Positions 21,304-32,560 are shown, counted from the stretch's first letter. The stretch: 64,000 nucleotides of DNA from Cepaea nemoralis (GCA_014155875.1 JACEFZ010021410.1:1-64000); one strand, 5' to 3'. Translations and numbers: made by a program. Notes: a model not told the origin generated them from the letters alone.

Positions 21304-21672
21304 GACCTCAGATCGGACGAGATTACCCGCTGAATTTAAGCATATAACTAAGCGGAGGAAAAGAAACTAACAAGGATTCCCTCAGTAACGGCGAGTGAAG
21401 CGGGAATAGCCCAGCACCGAATCCCTCAGTGTCATGCTGACGGGAACTGTGGTGTGTGGGACGCCACCAGTCGCATCAGAGGGCGCCGAAGTCCTCCTGA
21501 TCGGGGCTTCACCCAGAGCGGGTGTAAGGCCTTTGCGGGTGCCTCTCTGTGCGGCCGCGAGCGTCTCAGGAGTCGGGTTGTTTGGGAATGCAGCCCAAAG
21601 CGGGTGGTAAACTCCATCTAAGGCTAAATACTGGCACGAGTCCGATAGCGGACAAGTACCGTGAGGGAACCT
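21304..21672 (+). rRNA. 28S rRNA 5' end, partial
   Basis: It starts gacctcagatcggacgagat and continues through the conserved gctgaatttaagcat, gtgaagcgggaatagccc and ggcgccgaagtcctcctgat blocks to acaagtaccgtgaggga. Sequence is near-canonical for a gastropod, so this is a recent fragment. It stops after about 370 bp where 28S would continue aagttg, and is joined to 18S. Confidence 0.95.
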
Positions 21673-21683
21673 TAGTAAGGTTC

Positions 21684-22182
21684 TAAGTACCTTAGATGAC
21701 ACGATCCTACTTGGATAACTGTGGCAATTCTAGAGCTAATACATGCTTACCAAGCTCCGACCATCGCGGAAAGAGCGCTTTTATTAGTTCAAAACCAATC
21801 GTCGTTGCCCTTCACGGGGCGCGGCGCTCCCACTGGTGACTCTCGATAACTTTGTGCTGATCGCATGGCCTTACGTGCCGGCGCGCATCTTTCAAATGTC
21901 TGCCCTATCAAATGTCGATGGTACGTGACATGCCTACAATGTTTGTAACGGGTAACGGGGAAGGCAGCAGGCGCGCAACTTACCCACTCCCGGCACGGGG
22001 AGGTAGTGACGAAAAATAACAATACGGGACTCTATCGAGGCCCCGTAATTGGAATGAGTACACTTTAAACCCTTTAACGAGAATCTATTGGAGGGCACGT
22101 CTGGTGCCAGCAGCCGCGGTAATTCCAGCTCCAATAGCGTATATTAAAGTTGTTGCAGTTAAAAAGCTCGTAGTTGGATCTC
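21684..22182 (+). rRNA. 18S rRNA internal fragment, partial, with a deletion
   Basis: It runs from ttagatgacacgatcctac and ttggataactgtggcaattc through cattcaaatgtc-type text to ggtgccagcagccgcggtaa and aaaagctcgtagttgg. About 50 bases normally between ggtaacgggga and aggcagcaggcg are missing (near 21,960). It starts about 100 bases into 18S and ends at the V4 region. Order 28S then 18S with no spacer is the reverse of a transcription unit, so this is a pseudogene. Confidence 0.95.
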
Positions 22183-22262
22183 TAGGCTACCTTTTGTTTG
22201 CAAAGAGTCACTGCACGAGACTCTAGGCTACCATTTGTTTTGTAAAGAGTCACTATATTACA
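22181..22262 (+). repeat. 41-bp tandem duplication at the 18S edge
   Basis: tctaggctacc..ttgttt..aaagagtcact occurs at 22,181 and 22,222. The following 22,262-22,470 has a 90-codon minus frame of no known family. Confidence 0.75.
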
Positions 22263-22554
22263 GAGTTTCCGACTTGGGTCAAGTTGGCGGGACATGTTTT
22301 CTTCTAACTTGACTAAAGACGGTTGATCGGCGGCTTGACAATCCACCATCATAAAACTCCCAACTGTTACAGAATCAGATTTCTGGCTCCAAATGTTTAA
22401 CGCACGAAACATAGAGAGCCACGACTTATGTACCCTATGCGCCAACTTAGGCACGAGAGGAAAGACAAGACCTTTCCTGGAACCTACTAGTCAATATTGT
22501 TTTTAAAGTACGACAGTACAGGGAAAAACGTTGTAAATAAAATAAGACGTCATT

Positions 22555-22640
22555 AGCCAGATGTCCCGCGTCTGATACACCCATCTGGAGATCATCTGCC
22601 ACATCCTGCACCTATCTTCTCGTTGACCTTCCTCTTCCTC
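22555..22640 (-). mobile_element. LINE-D-type C-terminal remnant
   Basis: The minus strand encodes WVQDVADDLQM-like residues, the end of a LINE ORF. The same block is at 50,560-50,625, continuing to YDREVFRKVVMG. Confidence 0.5.
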
Positions 22641-22769
22641 TCTTTCCAGGCTTATAGACCTCCATTAGTATTCTCTCCGAACTTTCAAGACGTTTCAAGC
22701 AACCAAAGTATTTCTATTTACTTTGTTTTATCGTCTTTAATAAAATATTGAAAAAATGAAAAGAAAAAA

Positions 22770-22800
22770 AACACACACACACACACACACGCACACACAC
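22770..22800. repeat. (CA)n microsatellite
   Basis: Fifteen CA units with one G interruption, after an A-rich run. Confidence 0.9.
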
Positions 22801-23678
22801 ATAATTTGACCTGCCTGCACTGAAAAGTGATGAGATTAAAGATAAATTCATCGAGGAGGTAAAGAACAAATTTGATGCATTGTCCGATCTGTTTCAAAAT
22901 GTCAGTGAAAAATATTTAAGACCTCAGTCAGCAAGGTTGCAGAAACAACTATCCTAAAAATGAAGGTGGTCGAAGGGACGAAAGAAATGGACGACGGAAG
23001 ACATCTTAAAACTAATGGAAATAAGAAGAAATAATAAAAATAGCAATGACGCATAAAGAAGCAAGGCGTGAGAAAAATTGTAGGGACATTGAAAACCAAC
23101 ACCACACACGGAATGACAAATTAATGCACAAAAGAATTCATGACACCACTAAGAAAAGAACACACACATCAACGGGTTGCCTCAAAACCAAAGATGGCAA
23201 AATCATAATAGAAAAAGATCAGAGTTTAAATGAGTGGTTAGATTATGTGAAAGACTTTTATGATGATACAAGAGAAAAACAGTATGATATTCGGAATAAT
23301 AATGAAGGACCATCAATTTTGATTAAGGGGGTTCAGAATGCTCTCTACCATAAGCAAACTGGCAAGACCTCAGGTCCAGACAACATCACAACAGAAATAG
23401 TCGATGCCTTAGAAGGATATGAAATATACCAGGTCACCAGACTGATGAACACAATAATGATGTTGGAGAAAAACCTACTGAATTATGTAAATCTATATTT
23501 ATTGCTATCCCGAAAAAAAATTAGGAGCTTTGGAATGTGCTCAACATCGAACAATGAGCATAATGCGCCACATCACAGCAAATTTTGGCTAAGAATCATC
23601 AAGCAAAAAGGTAGGAAGACAATACAACCCGAAATAAGGGAAGAACAATGTAGGTTCGTAGAACGCAAGAGCACAGTT

Positions 23679-23915
23679 TTTTTTTTTTTTAAATTCGCAC
23701 ATCCTTTTACAGGACATCGCTGTCAACAGCAGCATCTTTCAGTTGTCTGTTGATTTCTTGGCAAGATTACGCTCAGTAGTTTGCCATTGCTTTCTGAGCG
23801 GCCGGCTCAGTTATCCCGCAAGTCATCAGCGGGGGACGAACCGCTCCCAGTTCTCGCCCGCTACGAGACTCTGCGTGATAAACAAAGTGGTGTAACCCCT
23901 CGGCCAGAGAGACCG
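23679..23915 (-). mobile_element. tRNA-headed SINE with poly(A), inserted in LINE-A
   Basis: A perfect 11-bp TSD aagagcacagt lies at 23,668-23,678 and 23,916-23,926. On the minus strand the head has a TGGCCGAGGGG A box (near 23,905) and a GGTTCGTCCCC B box (near 23,845). The core gagccggccgctcagaaagc and caatggcaaactactgag follows, and the element ends in twelve A residues (T on plus). It shares core and tail, but not head, with the SINE at 40,694-40,937. Confidence 0.88.
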
Positions 23916-23946
23916 AAGAGCACAGTAAATGCTGTGTATTTGCTGA

Positions 23947-24202
23947 AATTTGGTATAACTGCCGTAAAGATGTTGAAATGTAAACAATATAAAATAACGC
24001 AAAGTAATACAGCTTTACAGAACAAGATTAAGACACATACAGGACGTTGCGGCGACTACCCTTCATCAGCAAACAAATACATACACAAAACACAAAACAT
24101 ATAGGTGACAGTATGAGTGAAGCCTTATATTCGTAGACCTTCCTACTACACATACCCCAGGTGGCATATCAAAGGAACTGTACCAACCCCTCTCCCCCTC
24201 CA

Positions 24203-24274
<72 letters not shown>

Positions 24275-25088
24275 TTCTCATATATACCATACAGCGGTAT
24301 GTATACTAGTGTATGAATGTCGGTTGATGTGTGTAGATGTAAGTATGTGCGCTCACAATATCAGTCCACACAGGCTTTAGGACTCTCTTCGTACTAACAT
24401 AAAGGAACACGTAAAATTAGTTTTGTCAGTGTCACCATCATACTTGGGTGCACACTTCGTTGCTCTTGAATACTCATCTACTAGGTCCAACCTATTCACT
24501 GGCACCCTCTCATACATTGAAAGTACATCCACTGAGACTCCTTAATTTCCAGTCTCAGATAACTATTACATCTCCATTGCTTCCAGTTGCCCGCCCTACC
24601 TTCCCGCCTCCGCCCCTCCCCCATTTGTTTTGTTTCATATACCACTTCCACTCAGGTACCTGGGATTAACACAGAACCGTTACCACTCACAACCCTGATA
24701 TCATAACCCTGATAGTTTGTGTCCCCGCTCCGATACCTATTTGTGAACCGCTGAGGTTCAGTCTCTGATTACATTCTGGGTCGTGACCTCTTTGGTTGAA
24801 AAAATCCCTCGTCGTCCTTTGTTAGTACACAGCTTTGGATTCTGAGACAAGTAGCAACATTGTTTTTTCAAGTTTTCATTTTCTCTTCATTGCTTTCGTT
24901 TTTTCATATTTTTATACTTCTCATCCCGTCCTTATGCCTTAATGTAGTCACCGGAGGGTCTTCTCCGTGACTATATGTTGTGTTTTGTGTGTATTTGTTT
25001 GCTGATGACGACTGTCGCTGCAACGTCCTGTATGTGTCTTAATCATGTCCTGTAAAGCTGCATTGATTTGTGTTATTTTATATTGTTT
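23947..25088. mobile_element. Foldback-type insertion with ~120-bp inverted arms
   Basis: It interrupts LINE-A and is flanked by gtatttgctga / gtatttgccga (23,936-23,946 and 25,089-25,099; one mismatch). The arms 23,981-24,112 and 24,971-25,088 are inverted copies sharing aaacaatataaaataac, gctttacag, acacatacaggacgttgc and catcagcaaacaaatac. The left arm is preceded by 34 extra bases. The middle holds a (CT)n run and no supported gene. Confidence 0.8.
24200..24272. repeat. (CT)n microsatellite
   Basis: About 36 CT units, with one T interruption at the start, inside the foldback element. Confidence 0.95.
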
Positions 25089-25515
25089 GTATTTGCCGAG
25101 AACATAGAGGTTTCAATAGAAGTAATCAAAGACTTACATCTTTGCTTCATTGACTACACAAAGGCTTTCTATAAAGTAAGACATGTCAACATGATAAAGA
25201 TGCTTGCTAATCAACAAATTGGTGGGAAAGACCTCGGGCTTGTAAAAAATATACTGGAAACAGCAAGTTGCCATAAAGAATGATAATATACGCAGTAGGT
25301 GAATATCAGCCCATTAAGAGTGGTGTGCGACAGGGATGTGTAATGTCTCCAGATTGTTATTCCCTTATACAGTGAAACTATTTTTAGAAATTTAGAGGAT
25401 ATGAGAGGAATCACCATTGGGGAGCATAACATCAATAACAATAGACATGTGGATGATATAGTATTAATTGCAGACAATTGTAGATCTGCAAGCATATCCA
25501 GATGTTTGAGCCAGA

Positions 25516-25959
25516 TGTAGAAGTTTAGAGATTATTAATTATTTATCTGTATACTTTTACTCTTTTTTATCATGTAACATGGCAAAACATTACATGTGAA
25601 GTCGTGTGTTCTAATCGTCTACCGTTGTTTTTTTTTTGTGTGTGCGTTCAATCTCGTATGGACGCAATACTGAGTACTGAGTACTCTTTACATTACAATA
25701 TTTATTTATATATTTATTGTGAATTTACTGTAATGGAGAAAATTATGTTACTGAATATTTTTTTTAATCTGCATTCATTTTATCTTGTATTTTTGAATTT
25801 GTTTTCGTTTAATCTTGCATGGACGCTGTTACTCATATCATACATTCCACTGCAATAATCCTGCCATCTTTCTAGAATTTGTCTAGATTCTGTTAAGGTA
25901 TTTCCCATCTTGTTACAGATAACATTCAATTCTTCTTCTTTCGTTCGCCTGAAATATGT
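25516..25959. other. No recognisable gene
   Basis: AT-rich. An 84-codon frame at 25,604-25,858 is hydrophobic and low in complexity, without family features. Confidence 0.4.
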
Positions 25960-28190
25960 TTATAACTGCAATGTTGTCTCTTGTATGAATCTAACAGTCT
26001 TTTTTAGTTCATTCAGCGGTCCATAGAGTTTATCTTCCACTGTTGTCTCTCTAGGCCAGAAGGTTCGCCTGGATATGTTGTAGTTTGGGCAATCCTGGAG
26101 TATGTGCTCTGCTGTCTGCGACGCTAAACCACATGTGCACATGGCTGAGTCACCAATCTTGAATTTTGTATACATGTGGTTGCGTAATCTATTGTGTCCT
26201 GTTCTGAGGCGCAGAAGAATGACCTGTTCTGGTCTGTCCATAACGTGGTAGTCGTCTTGAGTAAGGTTTGGTGGCCTTCTGACTGATTTGATCATTCTTT
26301 TCTTTTAGTGGTATGTAATAGGCACATCTGGTTGTTCTTCTTGTGCTCCTTCCTTAGCCAATCGATCAGCTCTGTCGTTTCCGGGGATTCCACAGTGGGA
26401 TGGTATCCACTGTATGGTGATCTTACGATGACTGCTAAGTTCAGAAAGTAGTGTCCTCAGAACTGGCAATTTCCCAGACAGGAGCGCCTCTATTACGGAG
26501 TTTGCATCTGTCAATATCACCACAGGTTGTGTACCATGGCTGGTATTTTGTAATTTCTCTGTGGCTATCTTGATTGCCTCAATTTCAGCATCATAATTAT
26601 GGCAGTACTTTCCTGTTGGAATTCTGGCCGTGTCTCTAGTATTATTTGGGTATTCTATATACACTCCCGCTCCTCCATTTCGAATAGCATTTTGTGCTGA
26701 CCCATCCAGAGGTCCTGTGGGTATTCGTCATCAAGGAAGCTGAGAGTGGCTATTCTGCGCTGTACACTGTTCTGTTCTTCCTTGTCAAATATTCCTCTCA
26801 CTTTTGACTGGATTTGTAGCGATTTTCTATGTTCATCTTTCCACGGGGTTCGCTCTGGAATAGTTGTTAGGGGGATATCAACTGTGGGAAGATCGATGGT
26901 TTGAACATTTCTTGTCAATAACTTCATTTCTTTGAAGATTTCGTAATCTCTTCCAGTCTTATGATATTGCTCTATTCTGGTACAGCAATCTTGTATATAT
27001 TGATTTATGACCTTTCTTGTGTTCATTCTTATTTCTCGAGTTAAAGATTTATACTTCATCCTTCTTCACCTCCTTTCTGTTCCAGTTCCCTTCGCTGTTT
27101 TATTAATTCTTACGTGTCTGATGTAATCCATGGCTTAAGTTGCTTTTTCTTGGTCGGAATTAAATATTTGGCTGCAATTATCAAGATATCTCTAGCTTTG
27201 ACTGCCAGTTCATCAGGTTTCATTTCCTCTTGTACAGACACCAAGACCCCAAAACGATTCCAAACTTCTACAGTGTATGCATCTTTTATTTTTGTGAGAT
27301 CAAAACGAAGTGGTCTTGGTCCTCGGGTAAGCATTTTGAGTTTTAATTTCAGATCTGCTTCTAATAACTGATGATCCGTATCACAGTCTGCACGTCGTAG
27401 GGTTTTTGCATATGTTATGCTTGATCTCAATCTTCTTTGTATTAAAATATAATCTATCTGATTTTTGGCAATACTGTCTTTCTTCAATAATGTGTTGTTT
27501 ACAAAATGTGTTGGCTATCATTAACTCATTTTCTGTGCAAAATTCAATTAATTTATCGCCTGCATCATTTCTGTTTCCCAATCCAAATTTTCCTAAAACG
27601 TGTCTCTCATTTTCAGCTCTTCCTGTACCTACTTTTGCATTAAAATCTCCCAGTATTATTGCTATATCATTATGACCGATCTTTTTTAATGTGTCTTGCA
27701 GTGTGTTGTAAAAATCTTCAATTTCGTCCTCCTCTGCTGTTGAAGTATGTGCATATATCTTATACGAGCATACGAGTGTTGTGTTTTTTGGAAGGCATTT
27801 AAGTCTAACGATGAGGATCCTATCACTAACTGAGTTATATCCCAGTAAAGCTTTTGCAGTTGTTTTATCTAAACACAATGCCACTCCACTCTGGCCTCCG
27901 ACGTCTCTACCATAATAAATTAAAAGACTTCCATTTTCAGTTGTAAAATGGTCCTTGCATTTCCAGCGATGTTCACTAATTCCTAAAATTTGAATATTTA
28001 AACTCTCAATCTCATCACATACTACTTTAAGCTTGCCCTCATACAGACTTCTCACATTTCACGTTCCCATTCTTACTCTTTTTCTTAGTCTGACACAGGG
28101 GATTTCCGTGCTAACACAGTCAGGATTAACTCCGTCATCACGATTACTAGTACCGGTCCATGTGTCACACTCTTCACCAGTGTTATCTGA
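25960..28190 (-). pseudogene. LINE-G: endonuclease, linker, RNase H and zinc tail, but no reverse transcriptase
   Basis: Reading down the minus strand: endonuclease from NVRSLYEGKLK (28,070; the usual WNVR Trp is TGA) through GISEHRW, ILGDFNAKVG (27,640) and, after a frameshift, NQIDYILI and CDTDHQLL (27,460-27,360), the conserved EEP catalytic blocks. The linker PWITSDT..YKSLTREIR ends EIFKEMKLLTRN near 26,905 and jumps straight to TIDLPTVDIP. RNase H follows (DGSAQNAIRNGGAG at 26,690; LTDANSVIEALL; WIPSHCGIPGNDRAD at 26,385), then a C-terminal tail with CTCGL..AEHILQDCP. RT, normally between linker and RNase H, is absent. 5' leader continues to about 28,190. Confidence 0.8.
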
Positions 28191-28344
28191 TCTGCCTGGC
28201 CTGAGGGTCTCACCACCAGATCTATTTCATTTTATGTTTTCTGTCATAGTGTTATGGTTTCTTGGCAAGTTTTGCAGAAGGTTGTTTGCCTTCCGGTACA
28301 ATGGCGACGAAGTGACGCGTTATCCTTCGGGGAGACGCCGTTCA

Positions 28345-28396
28345 GTGTTTTCCTGTGGATTTCCTGTGGATTTCCTGTGGTTTTCCTGTGGATTAT
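28345..28396 (+). repeat. 12-bp tandem repeat
   Basis: ttcctgtggatt is repeated about four times in the leader region between LINE-G and LINE-A copy 2. Confidence 0.9.
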
Positions 28397-28689
28397 GTGA
28401 TGTTATTTCATGTTCGTTTATTGGAAGTGTTAAAAAGAAGCCACGGAAGGCAGGTGGTGGGTGAAATTTTGAGGGCAGCCGACAGATATTTGTTGGTTAT
28501 GGTCTCGAGTTTCGCGACGGCAGGCAGAGGATCTCTTTCGAGAGACAATGGTTGCGGTCATCCGGCCAGTGTGGTCACTGTCATAGAGGAAAGCAACGGG
28601 AAACTACCTCTATGAAAGTGCCTAGTACATTATGATTCGCGTAAAGACTGATCATCGCAAGACAAAGACAGAGGCATTAAAATTAGCAA

Positions 28690-29847
28690 CATGAAACGTT
28701 AGGACGTTAAACGACGACAGAAAATTAGAGAACATAAAGCAGGAAATACAATGTGAAAAAATTAATATTTTAGGGAAGTGCGAAACGAGATGGACAGGAG
28801 CAGGCATCAAGATAGATGAAGATTTTATGATTATTTATTCTGGAGGTGAAAATCGACAAAGGGGAGTGGCTATTATTTTAGACCGGAAAAAATCAAAATC
28901 TGTTCAAGGATATTGGGCCGTGTCGGACAGAGTTCTTCAAGTTAAATTGAGTGGCAGACCTTTCAGCATAAATGTTATTCAAGTATATGCCCCAACAGGA
29001 GAGTCCAGTGAAGATAGTGTAGAGGAATTGTATAATGACATAGAGTCTGCCTTAAAGAAATGTAAACATTCCGAAAGAAACATCATAATAGGAGACTTCA
29101 ATGCAAAAGTTGGAAATCAAGGTGATAGATACACAGTAGGAAACTATGGTTTATGAGAGAAAAATGAAAGAGGATACAGACTCAGTAGGAAACTATGGTT
29201 TAGGAGGGAGAAATCAAAGAGGATACAGACTCGTAGAGTGGGCAAAAGAACAGGAAATGATTGTAGGAAACACCTGGTTTAAGCACCACCCTAGAAGATT
29301 ATGGACATGGAGGAGTCCTGATAGCAGGATCAGAAACCAGATTTATTACATTCTGATTAGCAGAAGATTTATAAACGCACTAACAGTAGCAAAAACAGTT
29401 CCCAGTGCTGATTGTTATAGTGACCACAGACTACTTACAGGAACATTGAGGACAAAGCTGAAGAAAGTCAAGTATATAACAGGAAACACTAAATATGATT
29501 TGTGTTCGTTGAGTAATGACAGGGAAATACAAAACAAATTCAACATAGAAATACAGAACAGATTTGATATATTGTCCGATCTAGAGATATTATTCCAGGA
29601 TGTAAATGATCAATGGGAAATGTTAAAGAATTCAATCAGTTTGGCTGCAGAAACAACTATTCAAAAAGTAAAGAAGGTGGGTCGTAAGAAATGGATGACT
29701 GAAGAAATTTTACATCTAATGGAAACAAGAAGACTCAACAAAAATAATCCTGCCAAATATGAAGAAATTCACAGAGAAGTCAGAATATTATGTAGGAAGG
29801 CAAAGGAAGCAAGGCTTGAGGAAAAGTGCTTAGAAATTGAAAAATAA
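28690..29847 (+). pseudogene. LINE-A copy 2: endonuclease domain
   Basis: Starts NVRTLNDDRKLENIK (preceding Trp codon mutated to TGA), with ETRWTGAG, SDRVLQVKL, IQVYAPTGE, NIIIGDFNAKVG (29,085), NQIYYILISRR and DCYSDHRLL (29,420). These are the metal-binding and catalytic blocks of EEP-type LINE endonucleases, often annotated as craniofacial development protein 2-like. A 49-bp tandem duplication (29,136 and 29,185) shifts the frame. The frame from 29,146 to 29,847 is open for 233 codons into the linker. The element continues to 30,240, then resumes after the LTR element. Confidence 0.8.
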
Positions 29848-30240
29848 CACAACAGTCAAAATACTACATTAGTGCACAAAAGAATTCAGGAACTTACTAA
29901 TAAAAGAACAAGTACATCAATAGGCTGTCTAAAAACTAAAGATGGCAAAATAATAGAAAAAGATCAGATTCTACATGTATGGACAGATTATGTGAAAAAA
30001 ACCTATATAATGATAACAGAGAGGAACAGTATGATCTAAGATTTAATAATGAAGGACCACCAATTTTAAAGATAGAGGTTCAAAATGTTCTTAAGCATAT
30101 GATAGTTGGCAAGGCCCCCTGTGCCAGATAACATCACAACAGAAATTATTAAAGTTTTAGAAGAATTTGGACTAGAGCAAGTCACCAGACTGATGAACAC
30201 ATGATATGATACTGGAGATATACCTTCTGAACTATGTAAC
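29848..30240 (+). pseudogene. LINE-A copy 2: linker and RT start
   Basis: Fragmented frames corresponding to KRTHTSTGCLKTKDGKI..PDNITTEI in copy 1. It is interrupted at 30,240 (reading gaactatgtaac) by the LTR element and continues at 39,561 with ctctgtatttattgcaatcc. Confidence 0.7.
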
Positions 30241-32292
30241 TGTCACGGGACCACTGTAGTTAACGATAAGATGATAGACTAACAGAGACAATCGGTATTC
30301 ACAGCTGCAATTGTTTGTTACTAGTGGGGAAACATGTCGAATCAAACGAAACTACCAGTCTTTGAGATTTCCCTAGGAAACGGGAAATGTGTCGGCATTG
30401 TTTGATGTGTCGTTGTTCGAGAGGAAAAGACTGTTGCGTCAGTTGTAGAAGGGGGGACAATTATTCTTGTGAAGTTGGGAACGGATTGTCTGCCGCTGGG
30501 GCCACCCGTTGTTGACATCGAATGACGTCACTCGGACAATCCCCGACTGTATGAAAGCATAACTTGTTGCCGCTAGTGTGAACAAGAGAGTTGACCTAGG
30601 CTGAAGTGTTTGACTAGCTCTGTTCTAATATAGAAAAGAATCTATTGTGTTCTGTATCAATTAACGTTGAGGAACATGTGTCTTTCATTGCAAAGTGTAG
30701 ATTCGATTCAGGGTAGAGCTGAGTTTTCATAAGGTATTCACTAGATAGCATTTAGATGTAAATAATGTAGAACAGTCTAGTGATAGATAGAGTTTAGGAC
30801 TTGAGTATAGTGTTGTTGCTTTGTGGTTAGGTATTCAAGGAGTGTCGGCGACAGTAGGCAATCGCATTGTTAAAACTAACTAGTGTGAGAGGTCAATTAG
30901 CTCAGCTGGTTGAGAATAGTGAAATGGGATGATATGTTGAAAGATTGAGGATGGTTGGGGGATAGGGGAAATGTCCAATGGTGGGATCTTCCAGTGGGGT
31001 GTCTACTGGGATTCTGCACGTTACATTTGGTCTTTCCTTGTCGTACCCTAAATCAGACCGATGTGATGAGCTCCTCTGACCCATGACAGAGTTTGGTTCA
31101 CTGATATATATCTGAGTGAGGCCGTCGGCCTACACTCATCTAATAGTGGTCAGTATGCGGCTGCTCTCACCAGGTGTGTTCTCTCTTTCACAGGTTCCCC
31201 TCAGGTTATAAAGAAAACAAGCCGAAACATCACTATTTCAGATCATGGATAAATTAGTGCGGGAAGATTTATTTAGCGGCCTTTGCACTGGGCCCATGAT
31301 AAAAAGGGTCTGAAGGAACATGGCTTTGTTGAGCCGAAACATATAAGTATCCGGCAGAAGACTTCTTAGTGATAGGGATCACGGAAGTTGATAGTGAGAT
31401 TATTTTCCATAACACATGGAACAAATATAATAGTGAAATTATTATCCATACCACATGGAACAAGAACAATAGTGAGATTATTTTTCATACCACGTGGAAC
31501 AAGAACAATAGTGATTATCTATGTAGAAAGAACAATAGTGATTATCTATGTAGCATCACATGTAAAGAACCATAGTGAATATCTAGGTAACAGGAACAAT
31601 GAACCTGGATGCTTTACTAAATTACTAAATTCCTGTGGGACTGTAAACAATAAACAGTGTAATTGTGAAACAGTAGGACCTTTAGAAAATGAATCACGTT
31701 ATTCAAGGGACAGTGTTCCGTGTTTTCACAAGGCAAGGATGTTTTAAGTCTCAGAACAGTAGGGACATTTAATAACATGGTGTGTGATCGATTCAGGATC
31801 AGTATCGGACTATATCCGTGATTGGTGACCATGTATCTGGGTTATCAAAAGCTACCGGAGGAAGTCAACAATCTAGCAGGAGGGACACATCGTTTGGTGA
31901 TGTTATCGTGTACTGAACTATGATGATGTTGTGTGATCCTTACAGGATGATCAGACTTTGCTCCTGAGCTGTCGGTCTGATTCTGCAGACACACTAGAGT
32001 ATACGACATACATTCTACACATACACTTCTCACATACATACATTCTTCTTCTTTAAATTAATATGTTATTGATTTTTAGAAGTTAGAGTTGTTTAGTATG
32101 TTGTTTTGGGGAAGTGTGAGAGGGGGCATGATCCAGTGGTGAGAGGGGGAGAGAGAAAGAGGTATCCAGAGACTGACGGAGTGTTGTAGACGGAATCTAG
32201 TGGATTCTCCGGAATAATGATATGGGGTTAAAAATAATGTGGGTGTTGATTCCCCTCACTCCAGGGACGACACTATAAAGGAAACCACGACA
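30241..32292 (+). repeat. 5' LTR
   Basis: 2,052 bp, tgtcacggga to ccacgaca, matching 37,464-39,560. Contains a tRNA-like A-box region (ttagctcagctggttg at 30,898-30,913), three 39-bp units with gattatttt..cataccac (31,390-31,510), about two 27-bp units at 31,510-31,560 and a TATATA near 31,104. Long LTRs of 2 kb are unusual but known. Confidence 0.93.
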
Positions 32293-32296
32293 TTAC

Positions 32297-32314
32297 TGGG
32301 GGCTCGTCCAGGAT
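32297..32314 (+). promoter_or_regulatory. Primer binding site, tRNA-Pro type
   Basis: tgggggctcgtccaggat lies 4 bp after the 5' LTR and matches, with one difference, the tRNA-Pro primer site used by gammaretroviruses. It should prime minus-strand DNA synthesis. Confidence 0.85.
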
Positions 32315-32560
32315 CTTTTGACAGGGGGATCTCTCATAAATGGGATCTTTTGACAGGGGGATCTCTCGTAAACGGGATCTTTGACAGGCAGATCTCTCAT
32401 AAACGGATCTTTTAACAGGAGGATCTCTCGTAAACGGGATCTTTTGACAGGGGATCTCTCGTAAACGGGATCTTTTGACAAGGGGATCTCTCGTAAACGG
32501 GATTTCTAGACAACGGGGTCCTGTGACACGGGATTTCTCGACACGGGATCTTTCGATACA
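32311..32560 (+). repeat. ~32-bp tandem repeats in the leader, starting inside the PBS
   Basis: ggatcttttgacaggggg followed by atctctcgtaaac repeats with starts at 32,311, 32,343, 32,375, 32,405, 32,437 and 32,468, then two degenerate units. The first unit begins with the last bases of the PBS, so the array may have arisen by slippage during minus-strand priming (inference). Confidence 0.9.

Larger units (their letters stand above)
22806..25515 (+). mobile_element. LINE-A copy 1, split by two insertions
   Basis: The order is: endonuclease-RT linker (22,806-23,040); RT N-terminal region in a 235-codon frame (23,046-23,678, with KTSGPDNITTEIV); then after two insertions CFIDYTKAFYKVRHVNM (first catalytic Asp) at 25,141, IKSGVRQGCVMSPD at 25,315, and HVDD in place of YADD at 25,450. 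It ends in an RT remnant at 25,515. Compared with copy 2 (28,690-41,640) it lacks the endonuclease and C-terminus. Element functions: target nicking and reverse transcription. Dead. Confidence 0.8.

Noticed and set aside
20940..22182. Part of a working rDNA repeat
   Set aside because: 28S is truncated and followed by an internal, deleted 18S fragment without spacer.
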